Assembly: GCA_004282995.1 (NCBI GenBank)
Contig: SHLU01000135.1
Span: forward strand, 1 to 6,628
Origin: Sphingomonadaceae bacterium
Lineage (GTDB): Bacteria; Pseudomonadota; Alphaproteobacteria; Sphingomonadales; Sphingomonadaceae
Direction of reading: 5' to 3'
Length of the DNA stretch: 6,628 nucleotides
A program made the translations under genes and the position numbers. The notes under the pieces are model-generated. The model worked only from the letters and a program-made list of their open reading frames with translations. It ran no database searches and was not told where the DNA came from. Below are positions 1 to 5,564 of the stretch, piece after piece. Numbering within the stretch: the first letter of the stretch is position 1; each line of letters begins with the position of its first letter.

Positions 1-387
1 CCGCGCAGTCCCCCCGCGCCGGACCCGGGCTATCTGCGGTACCAGTTCCCGCAGCGCGCGTGCGCTCTCGTCGGCCTTATGCTCCTGATAACTACTGATA
101 AGCGCATTGGTGGTAAGCACGCCGAAGATGAACATCGCATCCCAGCGATCTCCGATCGCCAGAGATAGAATACCGGCGACCATCAGCAAGTAGATCAGCG
201 GGTTTGTGAACTGGCGCAGAAAAATGCCGAGCGGACTGGATCGGCCGGTTTCCAGGAGGCGATTGTGCCCATAAATGGCGAGACGCGCGCCAGCCTCGGT
301 CTCGTCGAGACCGGACTGCGACGATCCGGCAAGGCTCAAGGCTTCGCTTGCGCTGAGCGTGTGCCAAGCCCGGCTATCAGAGGTCAT
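1..387 (-). CDS. P-type cation-transporting ATPase, N-terminal 129 residues (3' end beyond the window)
   Basis: The protein would use ATP to move a cation across the inner membrane through a phospho-aspartate cycle. The 129 visible codons are open to the left edge. They show the Cation_ATPase_N region (about residues 8-45, with YGHNRL near 40-45), a first hydrophobic hairpin (about 55-95, with QFTNPLIYLLMVAGILS and MFIFGVLTTNALIS), and the start of the actuator-domain linker (SYQEHKADESARALRELVP). Family knowledge places this in the P2-like ATPases (Ca2+, Mg2+ or H+ type); the ion cannot be told because the DKTGT and membrane ion-site regions lie outside. The ATG is at 385-387, with AGGAG 11 nt upstream, a longish spacing. 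It overlaps by ATGA the stop of a small upstream ORF, so translation may be coupled. The gene is divergent from the beta-CASP hydrolase. Confidence 0.9.
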   Translation of the reverse strand, partial: MTSDSRAWHTLSASEALSLAGSSQSGLDETEAGARLAIYGHNRLLETGRSSPLGIFLRQFTNPLIYLLMVAGILSLAIGDRWDAMFIFGVLTTNALISSYQEHKADESARALRELVPQIARVRRGGTAR

Positions 388-461
388 CCGGCCGGGCGCT
401 CCTGGACCGCAACCGGCCTGACTGAGGAGGCAGGCTTTGTTGGCACTTCCAAGGCAAACAT
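384..461 (-). CDS. 25-codon leader ORF translationally coupled to the P-type ATPase
   Basis: This mini-ORF encodes 25 residues, beginning MFALEVPTK and ending VQERPAG. It has an excellent ribosome site, CAGGAG, 7 nt before its ATG. Its TGA (384-386) overlaps the ATG of the P-type ATPase (385-387) in an ATGA arrangement typical of termination-reinitiation coupling. The peptide is rich in Pro, Val and Ala, carries one AGG arginine codon, and has no membrane segment or known motif. The same layout recurs before the beta-CASP gene and ldhA, which is the main reason to believe it is translated. It may control translation rather than make a stable protein. No homologue is recognised. Confidence 0.55.
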   Translation of the reverse strand: MFALEVPTKPASSVRPVAVQERPAG

Positions 462-639
462 TCACACACTCCTGACCACAGAGGGTAAACTTGCGCTGCG
501 CCGTGGCAGCCAGCCATCCGTAATTACCCTAGACTGGTTTGCCCTCGCGGCGCCCGTCACAGCTACGGACCTTCCCTTATCCTTATGAGGAGTGATCGAA
601 CCTAGACAGTTCGACAAGGTTTTAGCGGAGGAAACCAGA
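462..639. promoter_or_regulatory. Divergent control region between the P-type ATPase and beta-CASP leader ORFs
   Basis: This stretch of about 178 bp separates two divergent leader ORFs and must hold promoters for both directions. Visible structure: a 7-bp inverted repeat AGGGTAA (482-488) / TTACCCT (524-530), whose right arm overlaps the palindrome GTAATTAC (520-527); and a GGA-N3-TCC element (567-575) followed by TTATCCTTAT (577-586). No convincing sigma-70 -35/-10 pair and no canonical TTGAT-N4-ATCAA FNR/FixK box was found by eye. No gene longer than chance is evident inside. Confidence 0.5.
627..632 (+). promoter_or_regulatory. Strong Shine-Dalgarno site GGAGGA of the beta-CASP leader ORF
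   Basis: GGAGGA lies 7 nt before the ATG at 640. It is the best ribosome site on the plus strand near the beta-CASP gene. The gene's own ATG at 708 has none, so this site probably feeds ribosomes to both ORFs. Confidence 0.65.
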
Positions 640-711
640 ATGAGCAGAGCCCCATCTGACACGCTTGCGGTGCCCGATTTGGCGATTGCCCGATACTGGG
701 CCGACGCATGA
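640..711 (+). CDS. 23-codon leader ORF translationally coupled to the beta-CASP hydrolase
   Basis: This mini-ORF encodes 23 residues, beginning MSRAPSDTL and ending ARYWADA. It follows the strong GGAGGA site at 627-632. Its TGA (709-711) overlaps the ATG of the hydrolase (708-710), giving ATGA. The hydrolase start lacks any purine-rich ribosome site (the preceding bases read CTGGGCCGACGC), so translation of the large gene probably depends on ribosomes arriving through this ORF. The peptide has no transmembrane segment and no family is recognised. A regulatory leader is more likely than a functional small protein, but a real microprotein cannot be excluded. Confidence 0.6.
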   Translation: MSRAPSDTLAVPDLAIARYWADA

Positions 712-2324
712 CGAAATCCCTGTCGCTCAGTCTTCACGGTGCCGCACGCACGGTCACAGGGTCGTGCATGCGCTTCACCCATGGCGAAACCGCAATCCTG
801 GTCGACTGCGGCCTGTTCCAGGGATCCCGGTCGCTGGAGACGCTCAACATCAGCGACTTTGCTTTCGACCCGAAGAGCATCGCTGCGGTGGTTCTCACCC
901 ATGCGCATATCGACCATAGTGGGCTGCTGCCGAAACTCGCCTCGCGCGGGTTCAAGGGCAAGATCTGGTGCACCAGGCAAACCGCCGATCTGCTGGAACA
1001 CATGCTGGCCGATTCTGGTCGGATCCATGAAGCCGATGCGCAGCGCCACAACAGGCGGCGCGATCGCGCAGGTGATCCGCCGTTCGATCCGATCTATACC
1101 GAACAGGACGCGCTAGACGCGTGGCGTCGATGCAGGCCGGTCGATCTCGAAGAATGGTTCGAGCCTGCTCCCGGTTTTCGTTGCCGCCTGTGGAACGCCG
1201 GCCACATCCTGGGTTCCGCATCGGTCGAACTGGAGAACAGCGGCGTGCGGATCATGTGCTCGGGCGATCTGGGACCAGACAACAAGGCATTCTATCATGA
1301 TCCGGCAGGACCGGCCGGTTTCGACCATGTTATCTGCGAGTCTACTTATGGCGATCGTGCGCGGCCGCAAATCACGCTGGAGGAAAGGCGCAAACTGCTG
1401 GAGGCCGAGGTCCGCGGCGCGATTGTGCGCGGCGGCAACCTCATCATTCCCAGCTTTGCGCTGGAGCGTACCCAGGAACTGCTGCTCGATCTGATCAACC
1501 TCTCTCGCTCAGGGGCGATTGCAGGGGTGCCGATCTTCGTAGATTCCCCGCTGGCAAACAAGGTGACTGGCGTTTTCGCGAGCTATGCTGCGGAACTGGA
1601 GGATACGGGCGGGGAAAACATCTTTGACTATCCCTCATTTCATCTGGTCAACGAGGTGGCGCAATCCATTCGCCTTAATTCGGTATCCGGCGCAATTATC
1701 CTGGCTGCGTCGGGCATGTGCGAAGGCGGCCGCATCCGGCATCACCTCACCCACAACCTGCACCGTCGGGATTCGACGGTCCTGTTTGTCGGATTCCAGG
1801 CGCAGGGCAGCCTTGGCCGCGTGATCCTGGATGGTGCCAAGTCGGTGCGCGTATCGGGTAAAGACGTCAGGGTCCGCGCCCAAATTCGGCGGATCGACAG
1901 CTATTCCGCTCATGCCGACCAAGGCGAATTGCTCGACTGGATCGAGGAGCGCCAGCCGATCGCCGGAAGCCTGTTCCTGACGCACGGAGAAAACGACGCA
2001 CTAGAGGAAATGCGGCGGTTGTTGCAGCAGAGGAGCCCCGAGCTGTCCGTCCGCATTCCTGAAATTGGCGAAAGCTATGGTCTGACACCTGGTGAACCGG
2101 CAAAGCGGACCGCTACAGGCCCGGTAGGATTGCAGGAGGCAATCGGTCGTGACTGGCAAAACAGCTATGCCCAGTTCAGCACCAGCCTGAAGCAGGAACT
2201 GGCAAAAATTCGAGACAAGAAACAACGGGAAAAAGCCATAGAGGACATGCGCCAAGTCCTTGAATCCTATAAGGACTCTAAACAGAAAAAGAAGCTGTCT
2301 CGCCGTGATGAAGCCAAGGCTTGA
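708..2324 (+). CDS. Metallo-beta-lactamase / beta-CASP RNA hydrolase (CPSF73/TTHA0252-like)
   Basis: This is a predicted zinc-dependent cytoplasmic ribonuclease of the beta-CASP branch, relatives of which cut or degrade RNA. All signature motifs are visible in the 538 residues: Asp33 (motif 1); THAHIDHSG at 64-72 with the metal ligands His65, His67, Asp69 and His70; His166 in AGHILGSA; Asp187 in SGDLG; beta-CASP motif A Glu211 in ESTYGDR; motif B His402 in SYSAHAD; motif C His426 in FLTHGE. The catalytic set is therefore complete. After about residue 460 comes a roughly 75-residue tail ending in a helical, strongly basic stretch (KQKKK, SRRDEAKA), possibly for RNA contact. The start fits the family (HGAARTVTGSC near the N-terminus). 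It lacks its own ribosome site and overlaps the upstream leader ORF by ATGA. The exact RNA target is unknown. Confidence 0.93.
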   Translation: MTKSLSLSLHGAARTVTGSCMRFTHGETAILVDCGLFQGSRSLETLNISDFAFDPKSIAAVVLTHAHIDHSGLLPKLASRGFKGKIWCTRQTADLLEHMLADSGRIHEADAQRHNRRRDRAGDPPFDPIYTEQDALDAWRRCRPVDLEEWFEPAPGFRCRLWNAGHILGSASVELENSGVRIMCSGDLGPDNKAFYHDPAGPAGFDHVICESTYGDRARPQITLEERRKLLEAEVRGAIVRGGNLIIPSFALERTQELLLDLINLSRSGAIAGVPIFVDSPLANKVTGVFASYAAELEDTGGENIFDYPSFHLVNEVAQSIRLNSVSGAIILAASGMCEGGRIRHHLTHNLHRRDSTVLFVGFQAQGSLGRVILDGAKSVRVSGKDVRVRAQIRRIDSYSAHADQGELLDWIEERQPIAGSLFLTHGENDALEEMRRLLQQRSPELSVRIPEIGESYGLTPGEPAKRTATGPVGLQEAIGRDWQNSYAQFSTSLKQELAKIRDKKQREKAIEDMRQVLESYKDSKQKKKLSRRDEAKA

Positions 2325-2326
2325 AG

Positions 2327-2343
2327 GTCGAGTTTCTCTCGAC
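2327..2343. terminator. Short hairpin between convergent genes, possible weak bidirectional terminator
   Basis: GTCGAG (2327-2332) and CTCGAC (2338-2343) form a perfect 6-bp stem with a TTTCT loop. It fills most of the 23-bp gap between the two convergent stop codons. No U-run follows on either strand, so intrinsic termination would be weak; the position is the main argument. Confidence 0.35.
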
Positions 2344-2347
2344 TGGG

Positions 2348-2782
2348 CTAGGCTTCGGGCTCAACCCATAGACCCCGAATACTTTTGGGCATCGAACGAT
2401 AGACCTTGTCAATCTGTCCTTCCGACAAATGCCGGTCGAGCACACCGAACACGGCATCGACAGCGACGCGCGAACCGATGGAGCGCGAGCCGGACAATCC
2501 TTCACGAACTTCGTCCAGGAACTGTTCCGCAGTATGCCAGTCAGCGGGCATCTTGGTCGGATCGAACTTGTCATAATAGGCGCCGCGCACGAGCAGGGGC
2601 AGTTGCGCGCCCAAGTGCGCAGCCAGCTCGATTGGAAGGCGATCGCGCAGTTTTTGCAGGACGGTAGACAGGACCTTCCATGCCAGCGCCCGGTCAGGGC
2701 CGATGTCATTCATGATCTCGTCAAGCCAGATGTGCGTTGCCTGCAGGGTCTTGTCGAATACGTCCATGCCGGTGGTACTCAT
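2348..2782 (-). CDS. DUF2267 domain protein, two tandem repeats
   Basis: This 144-residue soluble protein matches what I know of the DUF2267 family, whose biochemical role is undefined. Two similar halves are visible. Repeat one, about residues 9-75, contains the hallmark ALAWKVLSTVLQKLRDRLP and QLPLLVRGAYYDKFDP. Repeat two, about 84-140, contains FLDEVREGL, AVDAVFGVLDRHL and VYRSMPKSIRGLW. There is no signal peptide or membrane segment. The ATG at 2780-2782 follows AAAGGA with about 6 nt spacing, so the start is well supported. It lies 94 bp downstream of ldhA on the same strand and could be co-transcribed or have its own promoter. By context it may belong to a stress or low-oxygen programme; that is inference. 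Confidence 0.88.
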   Translation of the reverse strand: MSTTGMDVFDKTLQATHIWLDEIMNDIGPDRALAWKVLSTVLQKLRDRLPIELAAHLGAQLPLLVRGAYYDKFDPTKMPADWHTAEQFLDEVREGLSGSRSIGSRVAVDAVFGVLDRHLSEGQIDKVYRSMPKSIRGLWVEPEA

Positions 2783-2876
2783 GTCGCTTCCTTTGCTTCG
2801 TTCGACAACGGAGCCGGAAGGTTAGGCCGAGCGCGGGACACCCGCACTACGGGAATATCCGCAGGTGCCGGGACGC
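2783..2876 (-). other. ldhA-DUF2267 spacer with two mutually exclusive hairpins
   Basis: GCGGG (2833-2837) pairs with CCCGC (2841-2845) around a 3-nt loop. CCCG (2841-2844) can instead pair with CGGG (2850-2853). The two stems share one arm, so only one can form. A GGAATATCC element sits at 2852-2860. No T-run makes this a clear terminator; it may separate ldhA from the DUF2267 gene or carry a promoter. Confidence 0.3.
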
Positions 2877-3893
2877 CTATGCCGCTCCTTTGATCGAGCC
2901 GGTCGGCAACCCAACCGGGTGAAGCGGTGCCCCCTCCTTCTCAAACGCGGTCACATTGGCAATGGTCGTAGCGGCAATCGCGGTGAGTGCATCAGATGTG
3001 AAAAAGCCTTGGTGGCCGGTGATCAGGACATTGGGAAAGGTAAGCAGACGAGCGAACACGTCATCCATGATCGGCCGCTCTGACAGATCCTCGAAGAACA
3101 GCTCGTCTTCTTCCTCATAAACATCCAGCCCCAACAGCCCGATCTTGCCTGTTTTCAGCGCGCCGATCACAGCGCGCGTATCGATTACCGCACCGCGGCT
3201 GGTGTTGATGAGGGTCACACCATCTTTCATCAGACCAATCGCATCTGCATCGAGCAGGTGATGGGTTTCAGGATTCAGAGGGCAATGCAGGCTGATGATG
3301 TCGCTTTGTTCCAACAGCTGGTCGAGGGGCAAATATTCACCAGGAAACACGCTGGACCGGTCGGGATCGCACCCCAGTAGCCTACAGCCGAACCTGTCCA
3401 GCATCTGCGCCACCAGCAGTCCGATCTTGCCCGTGCCAACGATGCCGACTGTTCGTCCCGCCAGGTCGAACCCCAGCAGTCCGTCGAGCGCAAAGTTACC
3501 GTCCCTGACACGGGCATAGGCTCGGTGAATTTGGCGCACGAGGGACAGCAGTATCGCAATTGTATGTTCAGCCACCGCATGGGGAGAATAGGCCGGAACA
3601 CGTGCAACAACTACGTCAAGCTCCTCTGCAGCTTTCAGATCGACATGGTTGAAGCCCGCGCTACGCAGGCAAATCAGGCGCGTTCCGTGCTGGTGCAGCA
3701 CTCGCAAAGTGGCGGCATCGACGACATCATTGACGAAGGGGCAAACCGCTCGCACGCCTTTTGCCAGGATAGCGCTCTGGGCATCCAGCCGCGCTTCGTG
3801 AAAGACGATCCGGTGCGGAGAACCGGCAGCCGCATTGGCTTCTTCCAGAAACTGACAGTCGTAGGATTTCGCACTGAAAACGACTAATTCCAT
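2877..3893 (-). CDS. ldhA: D-lactate dehydrogenase, fermentative LdhA type
   Basis: The enzyme would reduce pyruvate to D-lactate with NADH in the cytoplasm, re-oxidising NADH when respiration is limited. The 338 residues match the usual LdhA length (about 330). Visible features: N-terminal catalytic half (1-105) with LRSAGFNHVD at 76-85; Rossmann motif GTGKIG at 153-158 followed by Asp176, which fits NAD rather than NADP; catalytic Arg233 in NTSRGAVID; Glu262 in DVYEEEDELFFED; catalytic His294 in TGHQGFFT. The spacing of these three residues equals that of known D-lactate dehydrogenases. The run ELFFEDLSERPIMDDVFARL is typical of LdhA rather than of glyoxylate or phosphoglycerate dehydrogenases. 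The start ATG (3891-3893) has GAGG 8 nt upstream and shares its A with the TAA of a 17-codon leader ORF. The nearby oxygen sensor fits a low-oxygen role, but no FixK box is evident. Confidence 0.93.
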   Translation of the reverse strand: MELVVFSAKSYDCQFLEEANAAAGSPHRIVFHEARLDAQSAILAKGVRAVCPFVNDVVDAATLRVLHQHGTRLICLRSAGFNHVDLKAAEELDVVVARVPAYSPHAVAEHTIAILLSLVRQIHRAYARVRDGNFALDGLLGFDLAGRTVGIVGTGKIGLLVAQMLDRFGCRLLGCDPDRSSVFPGEYLPLDQLLEQSDIISLHCPLNPETHHLLDADAIGLMKDGVTLINTSRGAVIDTRAVIGALKTGKIGLLGLDVYEEEDELFFEDLSERPIMDDVFARLLTFPNVLITGHQGFFTSDALTAIAATTIANVTAFEKEGAPLHPVGLPTGSIKGAA

Positions 3894-3946
3894 TAAGCTG
3901 GCCTCACCCCCGGCCTACTGTTTTCACCAGTCGAAGCTTGAGCCAT
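3893..3946 (-). CDS. 17-codon leader ORF translationally coupled to ldhA
   Basis: The mini-ORF encodes MAQASTGENSRPGVRPA. Its ribosome site AGGAAGG (3955-3961) is 8 nt before the ATG and is better than that of ldhA itself. Its TAA shares one base with the ldhA ATG (TAATG), a classic coupling junction. Two of its seventeen codons are AGG arginine codons, which are rare in GC-rich genomes of this kind and might slow ribosomes. No homologue is recognised. It is the third example of this layout in the window. Confidence 0.55.
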   Translation of the reverse strand: MAQASTGENSRPGVRPA

Positions 3947-3954
3947 GGAAATGT

Positions 3955-3961
3955 CCTTCCT
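3955..3961 (-). promoter_or_regulatory. Strong Shine-Dalgarno site AGGAAGG of the ldhA leader ORF
   Basis: AGGAAGG on the minus strand lies 8 nt from the leader ATG. It directly abuts the palindrome GGATTAATCC (3963-3972), so anything binding that palindrome, or its RNA, could affect ribosome loading. Confidence 0.6.
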
Positions 3962-3962
3962 C

Positions 3963-3972
3963 GGATTAATCC
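3963..3972. promoter_or_regulatory. Palindrome GGATTAATCC upstream of the ldhA leader, candidate operator
   Basis: This is a perfect 10-bp AT-centred dyad in GC-rich DNA. It extends imperfectly to TCGGATTAATCCAA (3961-3974 region). It resembles GGATATATCC (4212-4221) and GGATATCC (5455-5462) near the neighbouring genes. Its half-sites do not match FNR/FixK (TTGAT/ATCAA). The binding factor, if any, is unknown. Confidence 0.3.
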
Positions 3973-3975
3973 AAT

Positions 3976-4007
3976 GCCACCCCCGGATCAGTTGAGCCGG
4001 GGGTGGC
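3976..4007 (+). terminator. Strong GC-rich hairpin with T-run on the plus strand
   Basis: GCCACCCCCGG (3976-3986) and CCGGGGGTGGC (3997-4007) form a perfect 11-bp stem with a 10-nt loop. The plus strand continues TGTTTT (4008-4013), giving a rho-independent terminator shape. On the minus strand no T-run follows. No plus-strand gene is known upstream, so it may end an unannotated or antisense plus-strand transcript. Otherwise it may act on the minus strand as a barrier between the L,D-transpeptidase unit and ldhA, or as a structured 5' leader of ldhA. Confidence 0.5.
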
Positions 4008-4009
4008 TG

Positions 4010-4041
4010 TTTTCGACGCCGGGTCGCAAAAGCGCCGAAAA
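4010..4041. repeat. Imperfect inverted repeat TTTTCGACGC / GCGCCGAAAA
   Basis: The arms at 4010-4019 and 4032-4041 are complementary at 9 of 10 positions around a 12-nt loop. It directly follows the 11-bp hairpin. The T-rich bases lie at the outer 5' side, opposite to an intrinsic terminator, so no role is assigned. Apart from these structures, the possible small ORF and the leader ORF, I see nothing else in the 3894-4249 interval. Confidence 0.3.
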
Positions 4042-4060
4042 ATCTGCTGTAGCTTGCGTA

Positions 4061-4246
4061 TCACCCCTCCTGCCGCCCGTCCTCGCCGGCATGAATTGCG
4101 ATCTTGCGGCGCTTGTCTGCGGCGTCAAAATCACTCCGTATTGATGCGAACTTCCGACTTGGCAGGTGTTCAGGCTGGTTGGGTACGTCCGCCGCAATTT
4201 GGCGACGATACGGATATATCCCTAGATCGATGCCATCTGCAGCCAT
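4061..4246 (-). CDS. Possible 61-residue small protein downstream of the L,D-transpeptidase
   Basis: The ORF begins MAADGIDLGIYPYRR and ends AIHAGEDGRQEG. Its ATG lies 3 nt after the L,D-transpeptidase stop, with GGAAAG about 9 nt upstream, so it could be the second gene of that transcript. The product would be charged and soluble, with no signal peptide, membrane helix, cysteine or known motif. Third-position GC is only about 55%, lower than expected for a good gene here, and the N-terminal codons contain the palindrome GGATATATCC. Two other frames are also open over much of this stretch. I do not recognise it, and it may be a chance ORF. Confidence 0.3.
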   Translation of the reverse strand: MAADGIDLGIYPYRRQIAADVPNQPEHLPSRKFASIRSDFDAADKRRKIAIHAGEDGRQEG

Positions 4247-4249
4247 TGC

Positions 4250-5422
4250 TCAGTCTTTCCGGGGTGCGGGCAGTTTCAACGCGGCGACGCCATCCCTGCG
4301 GTAGATATCTGGCAGAAAGCGGACTGTTCCATCACTTGTTGGCTCGGCCGTGAAATAGGCGATGTACAACGGGACGGGGCGAGACAATGGCAATGTGCGG
4401 GTTTTCTCTGCGGCCACGACAGCATCAACCTCGGCCTGTTCCCAGCCGCTCCCGGACAGCAAGGTCGCGGCGAATTGCAACGCGCGATCCACCCGTACGC
4501 AGCCATGGCTCAGTCTGCGCTCGTCCTGCTCGAACAGCTTGCGGTTGGACGTATCATGCAGGAACACCGTGAAGCGATTTGGCATCACCAGCTTCATGCG
4601 GCCCAGCGCATTATTGTCTCCAGGCATCTGGCGATAGCGGCGGCTGCTATAAAAATAACCTTTCGCCCGAGCCGCCGCAGGGCTGCGCCGCACGAAAGCA
4701 CCGATCCCCTCGGCGGCGATACTGGACGGAATAATCCACCACGGATTTATGACCACTCCGGTGACCTCGACAGAGAACACCGGAGTTGGAGAAGAAGTTT
4801 TTCCGACGATGACCCGCCAGCTATCCACCTGTGTCTGACCATCCCACATCGTCAGCTCCTGTGCCGCAACATTGACGATCAGATAGCGGCCGGTTCGAGG
4901 CAGCGGCAGGCTGCGCCAGCGTGCCAGATTGAGGGCCAGCAGACGCCCGCGCGCCTTATCAGGTTCGCTAGCAAAAGCTGTTGTCAAAGCGCGGTAGTGG
5001 GGATGGTTTGGACGGCTCGCACGCAGCATCGGATCCAGCCGGTTCTGGGCCAGTGCGGCAGCCAGTTGCGCCCGCAAGTCGGCATCGGAGACTGTCTGCG
5101 ATATGTGCCAGTTGCGCGGCAATGACGGCCCGCAACATTTCCCATGATAAGCCCGCAACAAGGCCAAGGCAGCTGTATTGGCGGCCATGTCGAGACGCTG
5201 GCGATCGGGAGAGGCCAAGGCTGCACGTAAGTCGACTTCGATCCCGTCGGGCAGTTCGATGGCTTCCTCATCGGCCTTCAAGACCCAGTGCAGCAGGTTT
5301 TCGGTTTGCGCAGGACGCCATGCCAACTGCGAAGGTGAGGAAGGGGGTTGCTCCTGTCCAAGCGAGGGATAGGACCAGGCAAGAGCCAATGACAGGGCAA
5401 GAACCAAACTTCGCATTGTCAC
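4250..5422 (-). CDS. L,D-transpeptidase (YcbB/LdtD-type), exported
   Basis: The enzyme would form 3-3 cross-links in periplasmic peptidoglycan, or attach proteins to it, through a catalytic cysteine. Residues 1-22 are a signal peptide (MRSLVLALSLALAW core, likely cleaved near SLG-QEQ). Residues about 40-170 look like the YcbB scaffold region. The YkuD catalytic domain spans about 178-325: YLIVNVAAQELTMWDG; GKTSSPTP; INPWWIIPSSIA; MPGDNNALGRMK; His289 in FLHDT; and the active-site SHGCVRVD with Cys308. At 390 residues it is much shorter than E. coli YcbB (about 615); I see no peptidoglycan-binding repeat, and the scaffold is reduced. A CC pair occurs at 96-97. The start shown is GTG; an ATG two codons later (5414-5416) is at least as likely, and neither has a clear ribosome site. 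It is divergent from the FixL-like gene. Confidence 0.92.
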   Translation of the reverse strand: MTMRSLVLALSLALAWSYPSLGQEQPPSSPSQLAWRPAQTENLLHWVLKADEEAIELPDGIEVDLRAALASPDRQRLDMAANTAALALLRAYHGKCCGPSLPRNWHISQTVSDADLRAQLAAALAQNRLDPMLRASRPNHPHYRALTTAFASEPDKARGRLLALNLARWRSLPLPRTGRYLIVNVAAQELTMWDGQTQVDSWRVIVGKTSSPTPVFSVEVTGVVINPWWIIPSSIAAEGIGAFVRRSPAAARAKGYFYSSRRYRQMPGDNNALGRMKLVMPNRFTVFLHDTSNRKLFEQDERRLSHGCVRVDRALQFAATLLSGSGWEQAEVDAVVAAEKTRTLPLSRPVPLYIAYFTAEPTSDGTVRFLPDIYRRDGVAALKLPAPRKD

Positions 5423-5564
5423 TGTGTCACTAGTCTTCGGGTCCGGGGGAATAAGGATATCCCCTTAAATCAGGGGTTGAGCGAACCAGTGGGTTCGGCC
5501 GATGAGGGCCGCTCGGCAGACGCCTATTGTCAATCTCCGCCGACATTGGCACCCCATCACCACC
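5423..5564. promoter_or_regulatory. Divergent control region between the L,D-transpeptidase and fixL-like genes
   Basis: This region of about 140 bp must drive both genes. GGGGA (5446-5450) can pair with TCCCC (5460-5464), while CCCCT (5461-5465) can pair with AGGGG (5472-5476); the CCCC is shared, so the stems compete. The palindrome GGATATCC (5455-5462) lies in the middle and ATTGTCAAT is at 5526-5534. A TGTCACT direct repeat (5417-5423 and 5425-5431) overlaps the L,D-transpeptidase start. The reverse complement of TAAGGATA here resembles TATCCTTAT upstream of the beta-CASP leader. No canonical promoter or FixK box was identified. Confidence 0.45.

Noticed and set aside
440..456. A sigma-54-like element TTGGCAC followed by GC at the correct -24/-12 spacing
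   Set aside because: The -12 half reads AGGCA instead of TTGCA, and the element lies inside the coding part of the ATPase leader ORF, far from the beta-CASP leader.
462..1049. A 195-codon minus-strand ORF overlapping the start of the beta-CASP gene
   Set aside because: It is opposite the conserved metal-binding motifs of the hydrolase and has no recognisable domain.
2780..2848. A GTG-initiated 22-codon ORF whose TGA overlaps the DUF2267 ATG (ATGA), a possible fourth leader ORF
   Set aside because: No ribosome site precedes the GTG, and the DUF2267 gene has a good SD of its own (AAAGGA), so chance is the simpler explanation.
2260..2893. Plus-strand ORFs of 135 and 154 codons over the DUF2267 gene
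   Set aside because: The minus-strand DUF2267 sequence matches its family along its full length and has a good ribosome site; the plus-strand frames are shadows.
3938..4144. A 68-codon plus-strand ORF spanning the GC-rich hairpin
   Set aside because: It runs through the 11-bp terminator-like stem, lacks a convincing ribosome site and has low-complexity Pro-rich content caused by the repeat.
4141..4154. A TTGAT half-site in TTGATGCGAACTTC, considered as an FNR/FixK box
   Set aside because: The second half (ACTTC) does not match ATCAA, and a single 5-bp half-site is expected by chance. No full FNR/FixK box was found elsewhere.
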